A DNA stretch of 54,082 nucleotides, taken from positions 1 to 54,082 of the forward strand of contig ADNK01000974.1 in NCBI GenBank assembly GCA_000320545.1. Reading direction: 5' to 3'. The position numbers were made by a program, and so were the translations under genes. The number at the start of each line of letters is the position of its first letter. The stretch's first letter is position 1. The stretch is from Bigelowiella natans CCMP2755 (taxonomy: Eukaryota > Cercozoa > Chlorarachniophyceae). Of this stretch, positions 35,997 through 46,219 are shown piece by piece. The notes under the pieces were generated by a model. That model was given only the letters and a program-made list of their open reading frames with translations, did not search any database and had not been told where the DNA came from.

Positions 35997-37120
35997 CTTT
36001 TGGGGTAGGAAATCCGTTAATAATCATGCGTAACGACGACTCAGACGAGCAGCGGAATAGTGTTTCTGTATTCCCAGCGCCATCCGCACACCAAAACACA
36101 CGTGCAGCAAGAAAAATTATTTACCATTCATCTCGATGCGCACACCCTCGAGATCTACCAGATAGTATGGCGCATATATGAAGTTGGTCCCTGACTGGTA
36201 TGGCTGGTTCTTGCCCCAGGCGACGCCAGCATAGCGAAATTGATTGTTATCCTCATTTATCTCTACTGCTAAATACTCCTGATTGTTACCATCCGATAGT
36301 AGACATTAAAGAAAGGCGCTATTGTTAGAACATGTTTGGAAGTGGTGTAGTACTAACATGCAAGGTCCGTACCGTTATCGACGTGGGGCTCGAAGACATA
36401 AGGGTGGAGGGAGACGTAGACGTCGGGGACACACTGATAATAGGCACACTCGTCGGAGAACCTAGAAAAGGAAGCAGACGGGGTTTGAGTAAACGATAGA
36501 AGAGCATACGACGGAACAGTGCACATTGCGAAAGGCTTATGATGAAATCTTTCTCTACCTGAAATAGGAGCATATGTTGAGGTTGGAACGGCTGTGGCTG
36601 GCGTAACACTTGGTGATTGTGACAGAGGAGACATTGACGGCGATTGTGACACAGGAGATACCGATGTTGGGTCTGCTGTCGACGGTGCAGCTGTCGTGGG
36701 AGCTGTCGTTGATGGTGATATTGTTGTCGGCGAAAGCGAAGGCGCGGCCGTTGTTGGGGAGGGCGATGGTGAAAAGCTCGGGGTGGATGGTGCTTGTGTC
36801 GTCGGTGTAGCAGAGGGGCATCTAGTAGCTGGAGAGAGAGATGGAGTGCGCGTATGTGGGGATATTGATGGAGTGTAGGTTGCTGTTGGGGCGGATGAAG
36901 GCTTGTTAGTCGGTCTGTGAACGTGTGGCGTATGGCCATGAGGATAGTGATGGTGCTGAAATCCTAAGATTTTGGCTCTATTCGGACTATATTGTTGTTT
37001 TCTCTGATTGTCGCTGAAGCCTCGGTAGCTAGGTATGCCCGCCTCTCCATCTTTCCAAGCTATGCTCTCATTCCCCCACACCAACGTAAATAGGAGGAGC
37101 GGGAGACACACGAAGACCAT
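13296..37120 (-). CDS. Giant polycystin-1-like receptor (WSC, C-type lectin, REJ, GPS, multi-pass membrane, PDZ)
   Basis: One gene of about 32 exons sums to 16,563 nt (5,520 aa). From the ATG at 37120, the exons (high to low) are: 36559-37120, 36373-36461, 36125-36278, 35433-35759, 34487-35254, 33727-34291, 33397-33577, 33060-33248, 32625-32898, 32269-32380, 30993-32071, 30174-30653, 29239-29813, 28587-28850, 28121-28225, 27473-27863, 27370-27410, 27278-27301, 27007-27057, 26507-26779, 26217-26320, 25595-26059, 24346-25226, 24106-24151, 23691-23896, 23012-23146, 22678-22790, 22356-22433, 22071-22165, 21554-21841, 18893-21396, 13296-18439. Human polycystin-1 also combines WSC, C-type lectin, REJ and GPS modules before its membrane helices, hence the family call. 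No PLAT domain is visible after the first helix; a PDZ domain replaces the usual tail. The role is inferred as a surface adhesion or mechanosensory receptor. The donor at 30174 (GTTTCC) and the 24-nt exon are the least certain parts; the alternative is two adjacent genes. Confidence 0.8.
18524..18585. repeat. Compound (CA)n(TA)n microsatellite in the last receptor intron
   Basis: A CA run passes directly into a TA run inside the 453-bp intron between the two largest coding exons. Confidence 0.95.
18893..21396 (-). other. Receptor block: C-type lectin 3, DUF642-like domain, RCC1-like repeats
   Basis: One 2.5-kb exon. DCDGDGVPDPVC resembles a thrombospondin type-3 calcium repeat. A third C-type lectin follows (MKLVSIHSRQELLNIKD, SFRWTDGSPVNF, then GYYLCADA). 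Next is a jelly-roll domain of DUF642 type (FLNGDFEQPK, GQQVLSLNGTGAFVRQNLTG). Then come six WG repeats (VIAWGDKNAGGEIPPL, VLAWGDPGAGGDV and others), interrupted near 19.9-20.0 kb by a six-cysteine insert that looks PAN-like. It ends in an S/T/P linker and the first strand of the REJ region. Confidence 0.75.
22016..22055. repeat. (CT)n microsatellite in receptor intron
   Basis: A pure CT run just after the donor of exon 22071-22165. On the transcript it is a GA run. Confidence 0.95.
22199..22244. repeat. (AT)n microsatellite in receptor intron
   Basis: A pure AT run in the intron between exons 22356-22433 and 22071-22165. Confidence 0.95.
25501..25577. repeat. Compound (CA)n(TA)n microsatellite in C-type lectin intron
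   Basis: The run lies right after the donor of the exon ending at 25595, in the intron that splits C-type lectin 1. A second CA run (25269-25298) lies near the acceptor of the same intron. Confidence 0.95.
26507..28850 (-). other. Receptor block: two WSC domains around a LamG-like segment
   Basis: WSC 1 (28587-28850) has GCFEDFSQRTLPHHQ, YKYAGLQIGSQCFCGN and EQECGGTWRNRVY. WSC 2 (26507-26779) has IGCFEDNSYRTLPAKQ, YAGLQNSNECFCGN and EQICGGGFRNSVY. The cysteine spacing and the FCGN and CGG motifs are diagnostic of these carbohydrate-binding modules. Between them, 28121-28225 (WNRLKIRLSSDSLVSVWMNQ) and 27473-27863 form a LamG-like segment, followed by three very small exons. Confidence 0.8.
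30828..30922. repeat. Direct duplication of ~33 bp in receptor intron
   Basis: The block CACTTTCAGCATGATTGTGT, followed by GATTTG(G/A)ACACG, occurs at about 30831 and again at about 30891, 60 bp apart with one mismatch. Each copy carries a splice-acceptor-like (on plus) TTTCAG, but the host gene is on minus, so this is more likely a replication slip. Confidence 0.9.
32121..32152. repeat. (AT)n microsatellite in receptor intron
   Basis: A pure AT run in the intron between exons 32269-32380 and 30993-32071. Confidence 0.95.
32983..33045. repeat. Compound (AT)n(GT)n microsatellite in receptor intron
   Basis: An AT run followed by a GT run, starting only a few bases from the donor of exon 33060-33248. 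Confidence 0.95.
33060..35759 (-). other. Receptor block: S/T/P linker, RCC1-like repeats, F5/8C-type lectin domain
   Basis: A second S/T/P-rich linker leads to WG-motif repeats (SSVVTWGDRIKGG, DVLMWGDPSQSG, TPIVTWGEADTGG) of RCC1/BLIP-II type. The last repeat is split by an intron that rejoins in frame. A fucolectin or discoidin-like domain follows: NIAMYGTAKQSST, NPWWRLDLGAIFDITTVKIY, then GFSLYVGSHLCVSN and ERLSICEVEVIAL across two introns. The order NPWWR-DLG ... IY ... LCEVEV is typical of the eel-fucolectin family. Confidence 0.75.
34429..34467. repeat. (CT)n microsatellite in receptor intron
   Basis: A pure CT run in the intron that splits the last RCC1-like repeat. Confidence 0.95.
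35937..35992. repeat. (AT)n microsatellite in receptor intron
   Basis: One of the longest AT runs of the window, inside the intron between exons 36125-36278 and 35433-35759. Confidence 0.95.
36125..37120 (-). other. Receptor N-terminus: signal peptide and S/T/P stalk
   Basis: The frame opens MVFVCLPLLLFTLVWGNESI, a clear secretory signal. A histidine-rich patch follows, then over 100 residues of short T/S-P repeats (SPSPTTAAPSLSPTTISPS), a mucin-like stalk likely to be O-glycosylated. The third exon ends in GVAWGKNQPYQSG and IEMN. The start is chosen because it is the only ATG giving a signal peptide, with no upstream exon in phase. Confidence 0.75.
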
Positions 37121-37343
37121 GCAGGAAGCTCACCCTTCCGTTAGCACCGTTGCATTTTCAAACGAGTTTATCTTCATGGTGCGTACAGTGCAGAAGCAGA
37201 ACTGCGGTAGTTTGTTCCCGCTGCTTGTTCCCGAGCAGAGCAAATCAGGTAGATTTAGGGTGCAGGGACGGGGGGCAGGGAAATGGAAATACGTGCACGG
37301 TTACACACACACTGCAGCATCATGAGGCATTGAATGCAGGCCT
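37121..37343. promoter_or_regulatory. Receptor upstream region
   Basis: Only 0.2-0.3 kb separates the receptor start codon from retroelement sequence. The receptor promoter must lie here or beyond the insertion. I see no clear core-promoter motif. Confidence 0.4.
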
Positions 37344-37404
37344 TTGAATGCGTGCGACATGCATTTGAAAAAGAAATGTAATTATTTTGTCGGCATTTTC
37401 GATG

Positions 37405-38530
37405 TACTCGCATCTGAGTTTCAAGCAGCGAAGCGAGCCACTGGCAGGCTCAACTACTGCTTTGCTAGGCATTCAGGCCTTCGACCCAGAACACGGATTC
37501 ATCTTTGGAATGCTCTTGTTCGTCCTGTTCTCGAATGTGGCATGGGACTGCTTTCTCCCATTTTGCCACAATGCCTCAAAAACCAGCTGCAGAGTGTCCA
37601 GACACAGTTCCTGAGAGCAACTCTCAGAGCCCGAAACCAACCCTTGCACTTCCCATTGTCCGAATGTGACCAGGAAGATTTGCAGGCCCGTTGGGACAAG
37701 TCTCTCATGAGTCTTCTGAACAGGATGCACCAGCAACCTGATGATTCAATGACGAAGGACTTGCCATTCCTTGCCCTGGACAAGGCTGATGCTCTCCGTT
37801 CAAGTTGGGGTTCCAATGCTAGGTCTGTTCTTCACTGCATTGTTGGTCCTGACCAATCTGCTCGTGGTTTTGGCATGCCAGAAAACCCAGACCAGACCTG
37901 TCCAAAACGCGTTGATCTTGACCTGAACCGAAGAGTCAGGACTCGTCTGTCCACTGATGACAATTTGCGTCGCAGCTTTTGCTTGTCCATCAAACCCGAC
38001 ACCCCCATCACTGAATCCAGAGCTTGGTCAAAGAGCCACATTGGGAGGCCAGCTTCCAGATCCTTTGAGCGTCATCTTGATGATTGGCATGACAACTCAG
38101 GAGTGTTGCTGAAACTCCAGTTCCGTGCTGGGACTTGCGAAACTGAAGAACACAGGGCTGAGATTCACAATCTGCCTCCCTCTTCCTCGGTTTGTCCTTT
38201 TTGTGATGCGGAAGTTGTCCAAAACGTCAACCACCTCATCCATCATTGCACTCACTTGAGTGCTGCGAGAAACAAACTGTTCTCGCGCATGAGAGCAGCT
38301 CTGGGCCCAGCCACGCTTCTCCTGCCTGTTCTTCTTCATTCTTTGAGGCTCCAGACTCCATCAAAACCAAAGTTTTGCTGGGTGCTCCTTTGACGGATGA
38401 TCCAAACGTGGATCGTCGTGTGGACATTGCGTTCAGGAAGTTCCTGCTCAGAGTGGATGCCTTGCGCCATCGTCACATTGCTGCCAGCTGTTTTGTCTCA
38501 CATCCACATGGCTGGGTCATCCCAAGCTAG
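37405..38530 (+). pseudogene. 5'-truncated, frameshifted LINE ORF2 C-terminal fragment
   Basis: This is the C-terminal part of a non-LTR retrotransposon polyprotein: the reverse-transcriptase thumb (RIHLWNALVRPVLECGMGLL) and the C-terminal zinc knuckle (CPFCDAEVVQNVNHLIHHC). The frame breaks near 38330-38350. Past it the family-like tail continues in another frame (FFEAPDSIKTKVLLGAPL, FRKFLLRVDALRHRH) to the stop near 38530. Endonuclease and catalytic palm regions are absent, so the copy is dead. Truncation at the 5' end is typical of target-primed reverse transcription. Confidence 0.85.
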
Positions 38531-38592
38531 CAAGCTCCTGAAAACACCTGCCTTTGCTAGTCAAGTTCCCACTGAAGCTGGTTTGCTGGTTG

Positions 38593-38860
38593 TGGTCCTC
38601 ACCAAAGCTGGTTCGAGGTGCTGCATTTCGCACACTGCAAGTGTCTTGCAACACTTTGGAAGTGCAGTTCATCATCATTGTTCTTGTTCTTGTTCTTGTT
38701 CTCAGTGGAAGTCACCCGTTGACAGTGCTCAATCATGCTTGTTTCCCATGAGGTTGTTGCGCATGTGGTTTTGCATCAATGCTTTGTTCATTGTTCATTG
38801 TTCATTGTTCATTGTTCATTGTTCATTGTTCATTGTTCATTGTTCAATTCAATGTTCACT
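38593..38860 (+). repeat. LINE 3' untranslated end with (ATTGTTC)n tail
   Basis: It holds GGTCCTCACCAAAGC, the core TGCATTTCGCACACTGCAAG, a first GTTCTT-repeat tail near 38680-38702, then a second unit ending in at least eight copies of ATTGTTC (38787-38847). Its position directly after the LINE stop argues that this is the element's 3' end with a microsatellite tail in place of poly-A. Confidence 0.75.
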
Positions 38861-40251
38861 GCTCAATGTTTTTGCGTTTTTGCCACAGGCAACGCGTGGG
38901 AATGCCTCCGTCGCAGCATTGTGAATGAAGCCCCCCAACCCTGCTAGCCTGCAGCGCGTGCCAGCGTGCAGGCGGCTGTGCGAGGGGCGCGGATGCGAGA
39001 CAGGCACACAGACAATGCAGATTCATGGAGTGTGCAAAGATGAACTCTGACGCCGTGCAACTTGCTCTGCATTCATGCCTTTCCACAGACCGAAATGCCG
39101 AAGACAACATCGAACACAGTCGAACACGTTGCAACGCTGGAACGGTCGCAGAGCATCGAGAACCGAACACTGCTAGACTGACGGACACCAACGGACATCA
39201 ATGCGCTCTCCAAGGATTCGCCGCACGGGGAGTCTCCGTGAACATCTTCGTGCGTGACTCTGAATGGAATCCATGATGAAGCGGAGTGGATCTTCTCACG
39301 CGAAAAGGAAGCCACGATGATGATGCGAATCTCTGAGTGCGATGCGCTTTCCTCTGCTTCCATGCCAGCATGGCTGAAACCTGGCACAAGTGCTTGAGAT
39401 TCGTAGTCGCAAAATTGTTCATTCCGGCAAGAAATTGGGGAGATTTGCAGGAAGCACTTGGAAAGTGAAGTTGCACAGCACTGGAGCACGAGTGGTCGAA
39501 AGATGAAAACGATTGTCAGCGGTGAATGAGGCGCACACTGTGACCAAAATTCAAGATGTAGCGCAAGCTAGCATGGTTGCGATGCTCTGGCGATGAATTT
39601 TTGCGATGTCAATTTGACAAAGATCATTCTGACAAAGACATCTAGACATGCTAGCACAGAGCATGTGCCATGCTAGCATGTCCATGCGATCACATTTCTG
39701 TGGCATTCTAGCAATTTAGTTCAGCAGTAGGCTAGTAGGTCTGCAGTAGGTGATGTTTTGGGTTGCGAAATTTGCGGCATTCCCCCGCACACTACTGATT
39801 GCAGTTTGTGTGCAGTTTGGGGAAAAAAACATTGGGGTCAGGTTGCAACCCTGCTGCCGCATGGTTCAATTGATCATGAGTGTGTCGCCATCTAGCTGGG
39901 CTAATGTTTAACAGTGCAATGGTAGAATGTGAGCATGCTTCCATGCACGCACAACACTCGCGCATCATGCTTGCAGTGTGTGTCAGGTACCTGCTAGCCT
40001 GATAGCCGCACTAACATGAGTACAAAATCGAAACAAGCTTCTGGCAGGCACATGACAGCGCAGACAAATGAGCCCGCAAGTAAGTGATGCTAGAATGGTA
40101 GGTAGATCCATTGCAAGTAAGTGTCACCATGTGTGCATGCTTTTGTTTTTCAGTCAGAACGTGCCACAACTAACCGTAATGTTGTGACAACTTTTAGTGA
40201 CATTTGTAGCACACAATGCCAGTTTCTCTGCTGACCTATCTCACTCACACA
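38861..40251. other. Intergenic repeat-island DNA, no gene seen
   Basis: No supported exon; the largest open frame (138 codons, minus, near 39.1-39.5 kb) has no domain. The part from 39540 to 40130 is again rich in CATGCTAGCA-type palindromic words, as at 1-1000 and 9.2-9.8 kb. Confidence 0.5.
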
Positions 40252-40995
40252 TCATTTATCTGAATCAAGCCCATGCACTGGAACGTTGACGAATAAAGGT
40301 TTGTCAGAGAATGTAACCGTGCAGTTTGGATGTGCATAATCCAACTCAAGAATCACAATTTCTATCGGCATCTTTCCTTGCGTAAGTTCGAGACTGCTCT
40401 TCGAATCTAAAATAAGCATATAAATTCCAAATCTCACTTCCAGTCTTCTATATTAGGGAATGATCGCGACAAATATCCTTCTTCATTGTCCTCAATTGTT
40501 CTATTTTAAATATAACCTAAGAAAGGAGCAGGAACGTAGAGACGTGCTTGCGGTCCAACGCTCCAATATCGTCCGATATTATGGGAATTCACCCAAACAT
40601 ATCTGCACACATGTAATGCACAATAGCAATCAACATAATCATATCTACAGATGGTATCCACCATGATAGATAACAACAGCAACGATAATCATGATCTCCC
40701 CTACAAATATTCTTAACCAATCAATAGTTAGATTTCCGCTGTCATCAGCCTACCCTTTCCCCCATCCTGACATGTCGAGATACGTATCCACAACGCCTTC
40801 TGGAACATTATCGATCTGTGATCTAAAAAATCTTGGAAAGGCTGCAGCTGCTGCTTGGAACGATGCCAATGAAATGAAAGATGGTTGGATATGGGCTGTA
40901 GAGGGTGATTTTGGGAATGGAAGTTTCTCGATCTGGTTTGGTCTCAGTGGTAGCTAAGAGAAGCAAAGTACCAGCACACGACACACAATTACACA

Positions 40996-41026
<31 letters not shown>

Positions 41027-41116
41027 TACAAGCGTGGATTCAAACCCGTGAGGTTTATTGGCTAATTTGATGCAAGAAAGTCGCACCAATTACTAGTATT
41101 ATTGATTGTCTTTCCC

Positions 41117-41157
<41 letters not shown>

Positions 41158-44100
41158 TATCGTCATCATCATCATCTTCTTCTTCTCCTTATTCACTATT
41201 TTCAAACTATGTCCTTCTTACACAGTGAGCTTCCCATCGAAGAGGTATTGCAGCAGACAAATCATCGTCATGATTCTCATCATCATCGTCATTAGCTTGT
41301 TGTATCAGAACAACTCCATTTGGAAGGCCTTTCGTCTCGTTCATCATAGCTTGTGCGAAGTTGATGCGACCCATATTCTCTACCAAAATGTCGAGTCTTG
41401 CACCTTTGACGGCAGTTTCCGGAAGTATCAAACTGAAGTCATCATCGCCAGTAGATGCAGTCGTACGGCTCATGAGGCCAACCAATTTACCGCTGTTTTA
41501 TTATAGTTTCTTTCATCTTATATGCTCATCGACAGTAATAAAACGTGGTAGTAGTAGTATTTTAGGGTTTTCTCTGTTTCTTTTGAGATAATTAGTATCC
41601 GCCCACTCAAATGTATACCAAACGATAGTGTTAGAATGGATTATTCTATTCTCCAACAAACGTAATAATATATCTTGTTGATGCACATATGAATAGAATA
41701 ATCAGGATGATGATATATTGTAGTTGACTCCATACCCGATAAGAATGTGAGCTCTATCCCGGGGTCCATGAGGGATGCTAAGGTTGCTTCCCGACAAATC
41801 TTGCGCCAGAACGGAAGAGTAAAGAATCAATCCGTAGTAGCAGCCCAAACTATAGATAGATTCATGGCATGTGTCGTCAATCGATAGTGCCAATAGATGC
41901 GATGATGATAATGATGGTGATGATGATGATGATGATATGGATGTGGATGACATAGTGGCCCACAGTATCTTCAGTTTTTTTTCGAAAGGAGCGTTTTTAT
42001 ACGGTTTTTCGAAAGGAGCGCTTTTATACGGTATTTATCAGGGAAACTATCAATCGTTTGTATTGTGATCCCGCACTGCATCCCCTCTTTCTCCCTCTCT
42101 TGTGCGCGTGTGTTTTTCTAAAATGCGATTAAATTATTGTTGTTGTCTTGAACCGTTCCATTGCTACGGGTTCTGTCAAGTTTGTAGCAGCTGCATCCTG
42201 TGTTGTTGTTTAGAGAGAGATATAGAGAGGTGGGTGTGATCAAAACCATTAGTTCATAGATAGTATGGTGGTAGTAGTGGTGGTAGTAGTATTAGTCGGA
42301 GGAGCGGTAGTAGTAGTTAGAGAAGTAAAAGGAGGAGAAGGAGAGGGGGGGGGAGGGATAACGGATAACTGAGTAGAAGACTTGAGAAAATGCAGGAAAG
42401 ATTAATACCGGGGATAAAACATTCATTATATCTTCTTTTAGCAGCTCTGTGCCCTCTCCCATATGCACTGCCTGCCCGCCAAAAATAGCCTTTCTCGGCA
42501 GCAATTCCGGTTCTTGGGGAGGTTCAGCAGCGCCATCGGTTTTTGGATTCCAATATCTTATGAGAGCACATGTAAGCACACGATTACTTACATAGTACGA
42601 CGTTAAGGCACTTCATACGTGCACTTGAAATCCTGCAAATAATAATGTTTACCTTTTAAACACGGCAGCCAATGCGCTGTATTTGTCAATTCCGTCCGAG
42701 TCGTATCCATGTTCCCCCCCTTCAGCTATAGGAGCATCGGTATCATATGAGGTTACGTCTGATTATTTGGATTTGAAAAATCAGTTTGTAACACAGGAGG
42801 AGAGTGGAGGATGGAGGTAGTGAGCTATCGCTATAACGTAAGTAATTACAACATAAAGTTCGATACCACTCTTCCTACTATGAAACTACTTGCAGCGAGA
42901 GCATAATTTGATTTCTGCTCGCGTTTCATTGCGTGTCGTAGAATCGAATTATCAGACTATCACGACCTCCTTCTCCCCTCCCCCTTCCCCTCTCCCCTGC
43001 CTCTACCGTATTTTTGTTTAGAGAACGTAGGCGAATTAATAGCATCACCACTGCAGTATTGAACGTACAACATCTCACCAGGCTGGTATATTTTTCTTGT
43101 TTCGTCTCCATTTGCACCAGCCCAATAGCCAGTGTTAGTTCCTGTTGATATTGTTTATTGTTTCACGCATGAGAAGTAATATTAACACTGCTTCTAATAA
43201 CCATAACCATCGTCCTCATCATCATCATTATCATCATCATCATCATCACAATACCTCCATGAACCATGTATAACGAAACAGATCCGTTAGTACCTGATAT
43301 CATGATTGTGCAGTTTGAAGGAATAACAAATGATGCATAAATGTGCATGTTCTGTGTGTGCACGGTGTGTGTGCGTTTGCATATGTGCATTTTTATGAGT
43401 GGTAGTGCTGTGAGAATGAGCTTTAGGGTGATGACTATACTATTCCTGTTCCTCTTATTCTTTTAAAATAATAATATTATTACTCAAAGCAGCTTCTAGG
43501 TGCTTGGCGACAGCTATTGATGACGTGTTTTGCTTCGTCTCATTCCAATGTGTAAGCCATCCTTTTGATTATAGACGCAACATATCATGTTTCACACTCA
43601 AGGTTTTGCTGTAGTTACTAGAATGTAGCAGAAGCAGCAATAGTCGTAGTTGTAGTAGTAGTAGTAAGAGGATCCCCACATCCACATATACTCATAACAA
43701 AAACCAAAGAGCTCACAATGTTACATGCATAATACCCACTAATTTATGATGTGCATTTTCAATGATGCATTCACTCCAGCACTCCTTCTATATCAATTTA
43801 CTACCAGTATAGAACTCGCTGACCCACGGCACTGCCATTCCTGGAGGATTGCAGCTTTTTTGTGCTTCCCAGCAATAGGTAACGTTCGAGCATCCGTCTC
43901 CAACGGTTATGACTGAGGAATCGTTGAAACTGCCATGAAGCATAGAGTTTACATTTCCTCCGTCTGTGGTGAAAAGAATGACTTCATTGCCAAGAATCGT
44001 CCTCGCCTCATCAATGAGCTTTCGCATATAACGTGCATCAGATGGGTTTTCGACTACATTTCCAAAGCTACCAAACCTGGAAATGTGGGAGGAGGAGGAT

Positions 44101-45322
44101 AAACATTGACGTGAGATAGTATCTCGCGCCGTGTGTACTAGATCCAGGGGCAATAGCTTCGAATACAGCATACATGACGTGGATTACGACAAGCGACGAT
44201 TACTGCAGAGTATGTAACATAATGGTGTCATCCTACTCGTTTTCGACTTGGACCGCAACGATCATGCCACCGTTGGAATAGAGTTGAGATCTCACTCGCG
44301 ACAGGATGTTGCGCCACCATTCCAAAGCGTAAGAAATGTATGGCTCGGAGTCAGTCCGAAGCTGTATGTGAGCGTGTGGCACACTACTAATTAGTTGCGT
44401 TATGATAAGAACGAGGTTGTGTGAAGAATGCGACAATAGCAGCACGGTGTATGTTTTCCATTTAGAATGCCACTACAGGAATAGAGCCATTGGAGAGGAA
44501 CCATGCCGGAAAACCGCCAAACTCCCATTCGCCGCACATATACGGGCTAATAACATCATTGCATTTGTTGAAGGATCAAGGCCGCAAGAATGATAACACT
44601 ATATTGCATCAGCCGAATGAAAGGGCGAGCCAAATTATCATAACTATCGCTATTACTATTACAAGTATCATGATTATTAGTGATACTATTCTTAGTACTT
44701 ACCCCGCTCTGAGAACAACTACCAACCCAACCTCCTCTGCGATATCCAAGAATTTAAACAAGTCACGCGTGCCCTCGAAATTATACACGCCTCGTTCTTC
44801 CTCGTGAAAATTCCATGGTATGTAGGTCTGGAGAGCATTGAGTCCTGCAAGTGAATTATTGGTGATCAACTGTATTAACGAAATGTCGAGTTTAACAATA
44901 TCAATCGTCATGAATATGAGTAGCAAATAGTACTTACCCATTGCACGAAGCCTCAGAAGCCGGTCCCTCCAATAAGCAGGTGGTATCCTTGAATAGTGCA
45001 TGGCACCGGCCTAAGACAACATCCGGGTGAAAATAAGGCTTATCCTTACGTAGCTATTTCCCACCATCTTCGTTTATTCTGTACCAATGGAGTCGAACGA
45101 TGTCGATCGGAATAATAAAAATTGATAATTGAGGACGATTCTAACAGGAAGAAATTCAACCTTGACTTGGAAGACCTGCCCATCTTTCCAGAATCGGTCA
45201 GAAGCTACAACAAATGAAGGATTATGTTCACCTCCCTTAACGTAGAGTCCATCTGACACTGGAAGGAGGGTGGAGAGGAGAAGCAAGGTAACCCGGGTGG
45301 ACAGGGGTGCCATCATTTTCAT
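40252..45322 (-). CDS. Secreted GH35 beta-galactosidase
   Basis: Hydrolyses terminal beta-galactosyl residues, probably outside the cell or in a vacuole. Sixteen exons chain in phase to 730 aa: 45161-45322, 44938-45010, 44703-44844, 44477-44546, 44237-44361, 43805-44076, 43484-43561, 43255-43293, 43079-43141, 42653-42758, 42409-42556, 41736-41968, 41222-41492, 40754-40953, 40517-40602, 40252-40376. A signal peptide ([18 protein letters not shown]) precedes the barrel: [56 protein letters not shown] (acid/base Glu), VQVENEFGSFGN, and [14 protein letters not shown] (nucleophile Glu). Family hallmarks continue with [62 protein letters not shown] and [19 protein letters not shown]. All catalytic motifs are intact. 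The ATG at 45322 is the only one giving a signal peptide. A serine-rich insert starts exon 41736-41968. Confidence 0.93.
41978..42033. repeat. Tandem duplication of ~27 bp in GH35 intron
   Basis: TTTTTCGAAAGGAGCG(T/C) followed by TTTTATACGG occurs twice back to back, immediately before the acceptor of exon 41736-41968 (transcript sense). Confidence 0.9.
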
Positions 45323-46219
45323 CGCTATCTCCCGACCAATTGTGGCCTGTTTCTTTCATCTGCGACATGGAATTAGTGTCCAATTTTTTCTTGTTTCTGT
45401 TGGCTGCGATGTGGAATTGTTGTCCAAATATGCCCTGTTCATTCAAGCTGCGACATGGAACTGTGATCTGCAAAGAAGGAGATTGCCTGGCGTCAGCACA
45501 AATTGCATCAAAGCGAGCCACCGATGTTCAATGTTCAGTGTTCAATGCTCAGTTGAGAGCACGAACACAGCTAGACAGGAACAAGCGCGCTGCAGATTCC
45601 ATTGCAACTTGTTCGTGTTTGCTCAACGGAGTGACACGCCTCACCTAGCTCGTGCTCGTGGTGTGCTGGTCCAGCCAGCCAGCTGGCCAGTGGTGCGGTG
45701 TCCAGGTGTGTTCAACGCTGGAACGTGGGGACTCGTTTGTGAAAAACCAGAGAACTCCTGGAAGTGGACCAGAAAAAATCAACAAAGCACCCACAGCTGG
45801 CCAGCCAGACGTGCGTGGCTGAACGACCCAGTTCTTGTGTGTGCAACGCACACGATGGCACGCACGTTGGACGCACATGGCGTGCTGGCGTGGTGCACAT
45901 CACTGGACGAAGTGGAACACCTGAGACACGTGCCAGCGTGCATTGCTGGGTCGTGCAAAGTGCCGGTAGTGCACCAGTGCACCTTGGCTGCAGTCTGGCA
46001 GAGTCAGAGCCAGCAGACTAGCAGGGTGCTGAGCGGCAAACGTCCTGAGTTGGCAATCAAGCTGGCTGGACGATGCCAGATTGGCTTGCTTGCACGCTGG
46101 CTTGCTAGCTGGCTGGCGTGCCTGCCACGCCCAGACGCGTCCACTGATTCGCTTTGTCCGCCGCACGTTGTTCAATGCTTCCAGTGTTTCACGTGAGGAC
46201 GCCTCACGTTTGCGAGCAT
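45323..46219. other. GH35 upstream region and repeat-island DNA, no gene seen
   Basis: The GH35 promoter should lie just above 45322. A 308-codon plus-strand frame (45270-46196) overlaps the GH35 signal peptide antisense; it has no domain and is built from CAGC/GCCAGC-rich sequence, so I do not call it. Words such as TGTTCAATG near 45530 resemble the LINE tail. Confidence 0.45.

Noticed and set aside
35866-36065. Possible receptor exon ending in a tyrosine-isoleucine run
   Set aside because: The frame only stays open through an AT microsatellite and has no usable donor; splicing 36125 to 35759 keeps phase without it.
38787-38847. CRISPR-like array
   Set aside because: Direct repeats are 7-bp ATTGTTC units with no spacers; it is a microsatellite tail in eukaryotic DNA.
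41040-41070. tRNA B-box-like sequence on minus (GGTTTGAATCC)
   Set aside because: No cloverleaf stems around it, and it lies in a GH35 intron.
45270-46196. 308-codon plus-strand open frame
   Set aside because: It runs antisense over the GH35 signal peptide, has no recognisable domain, and is built of repeat-island DNA.
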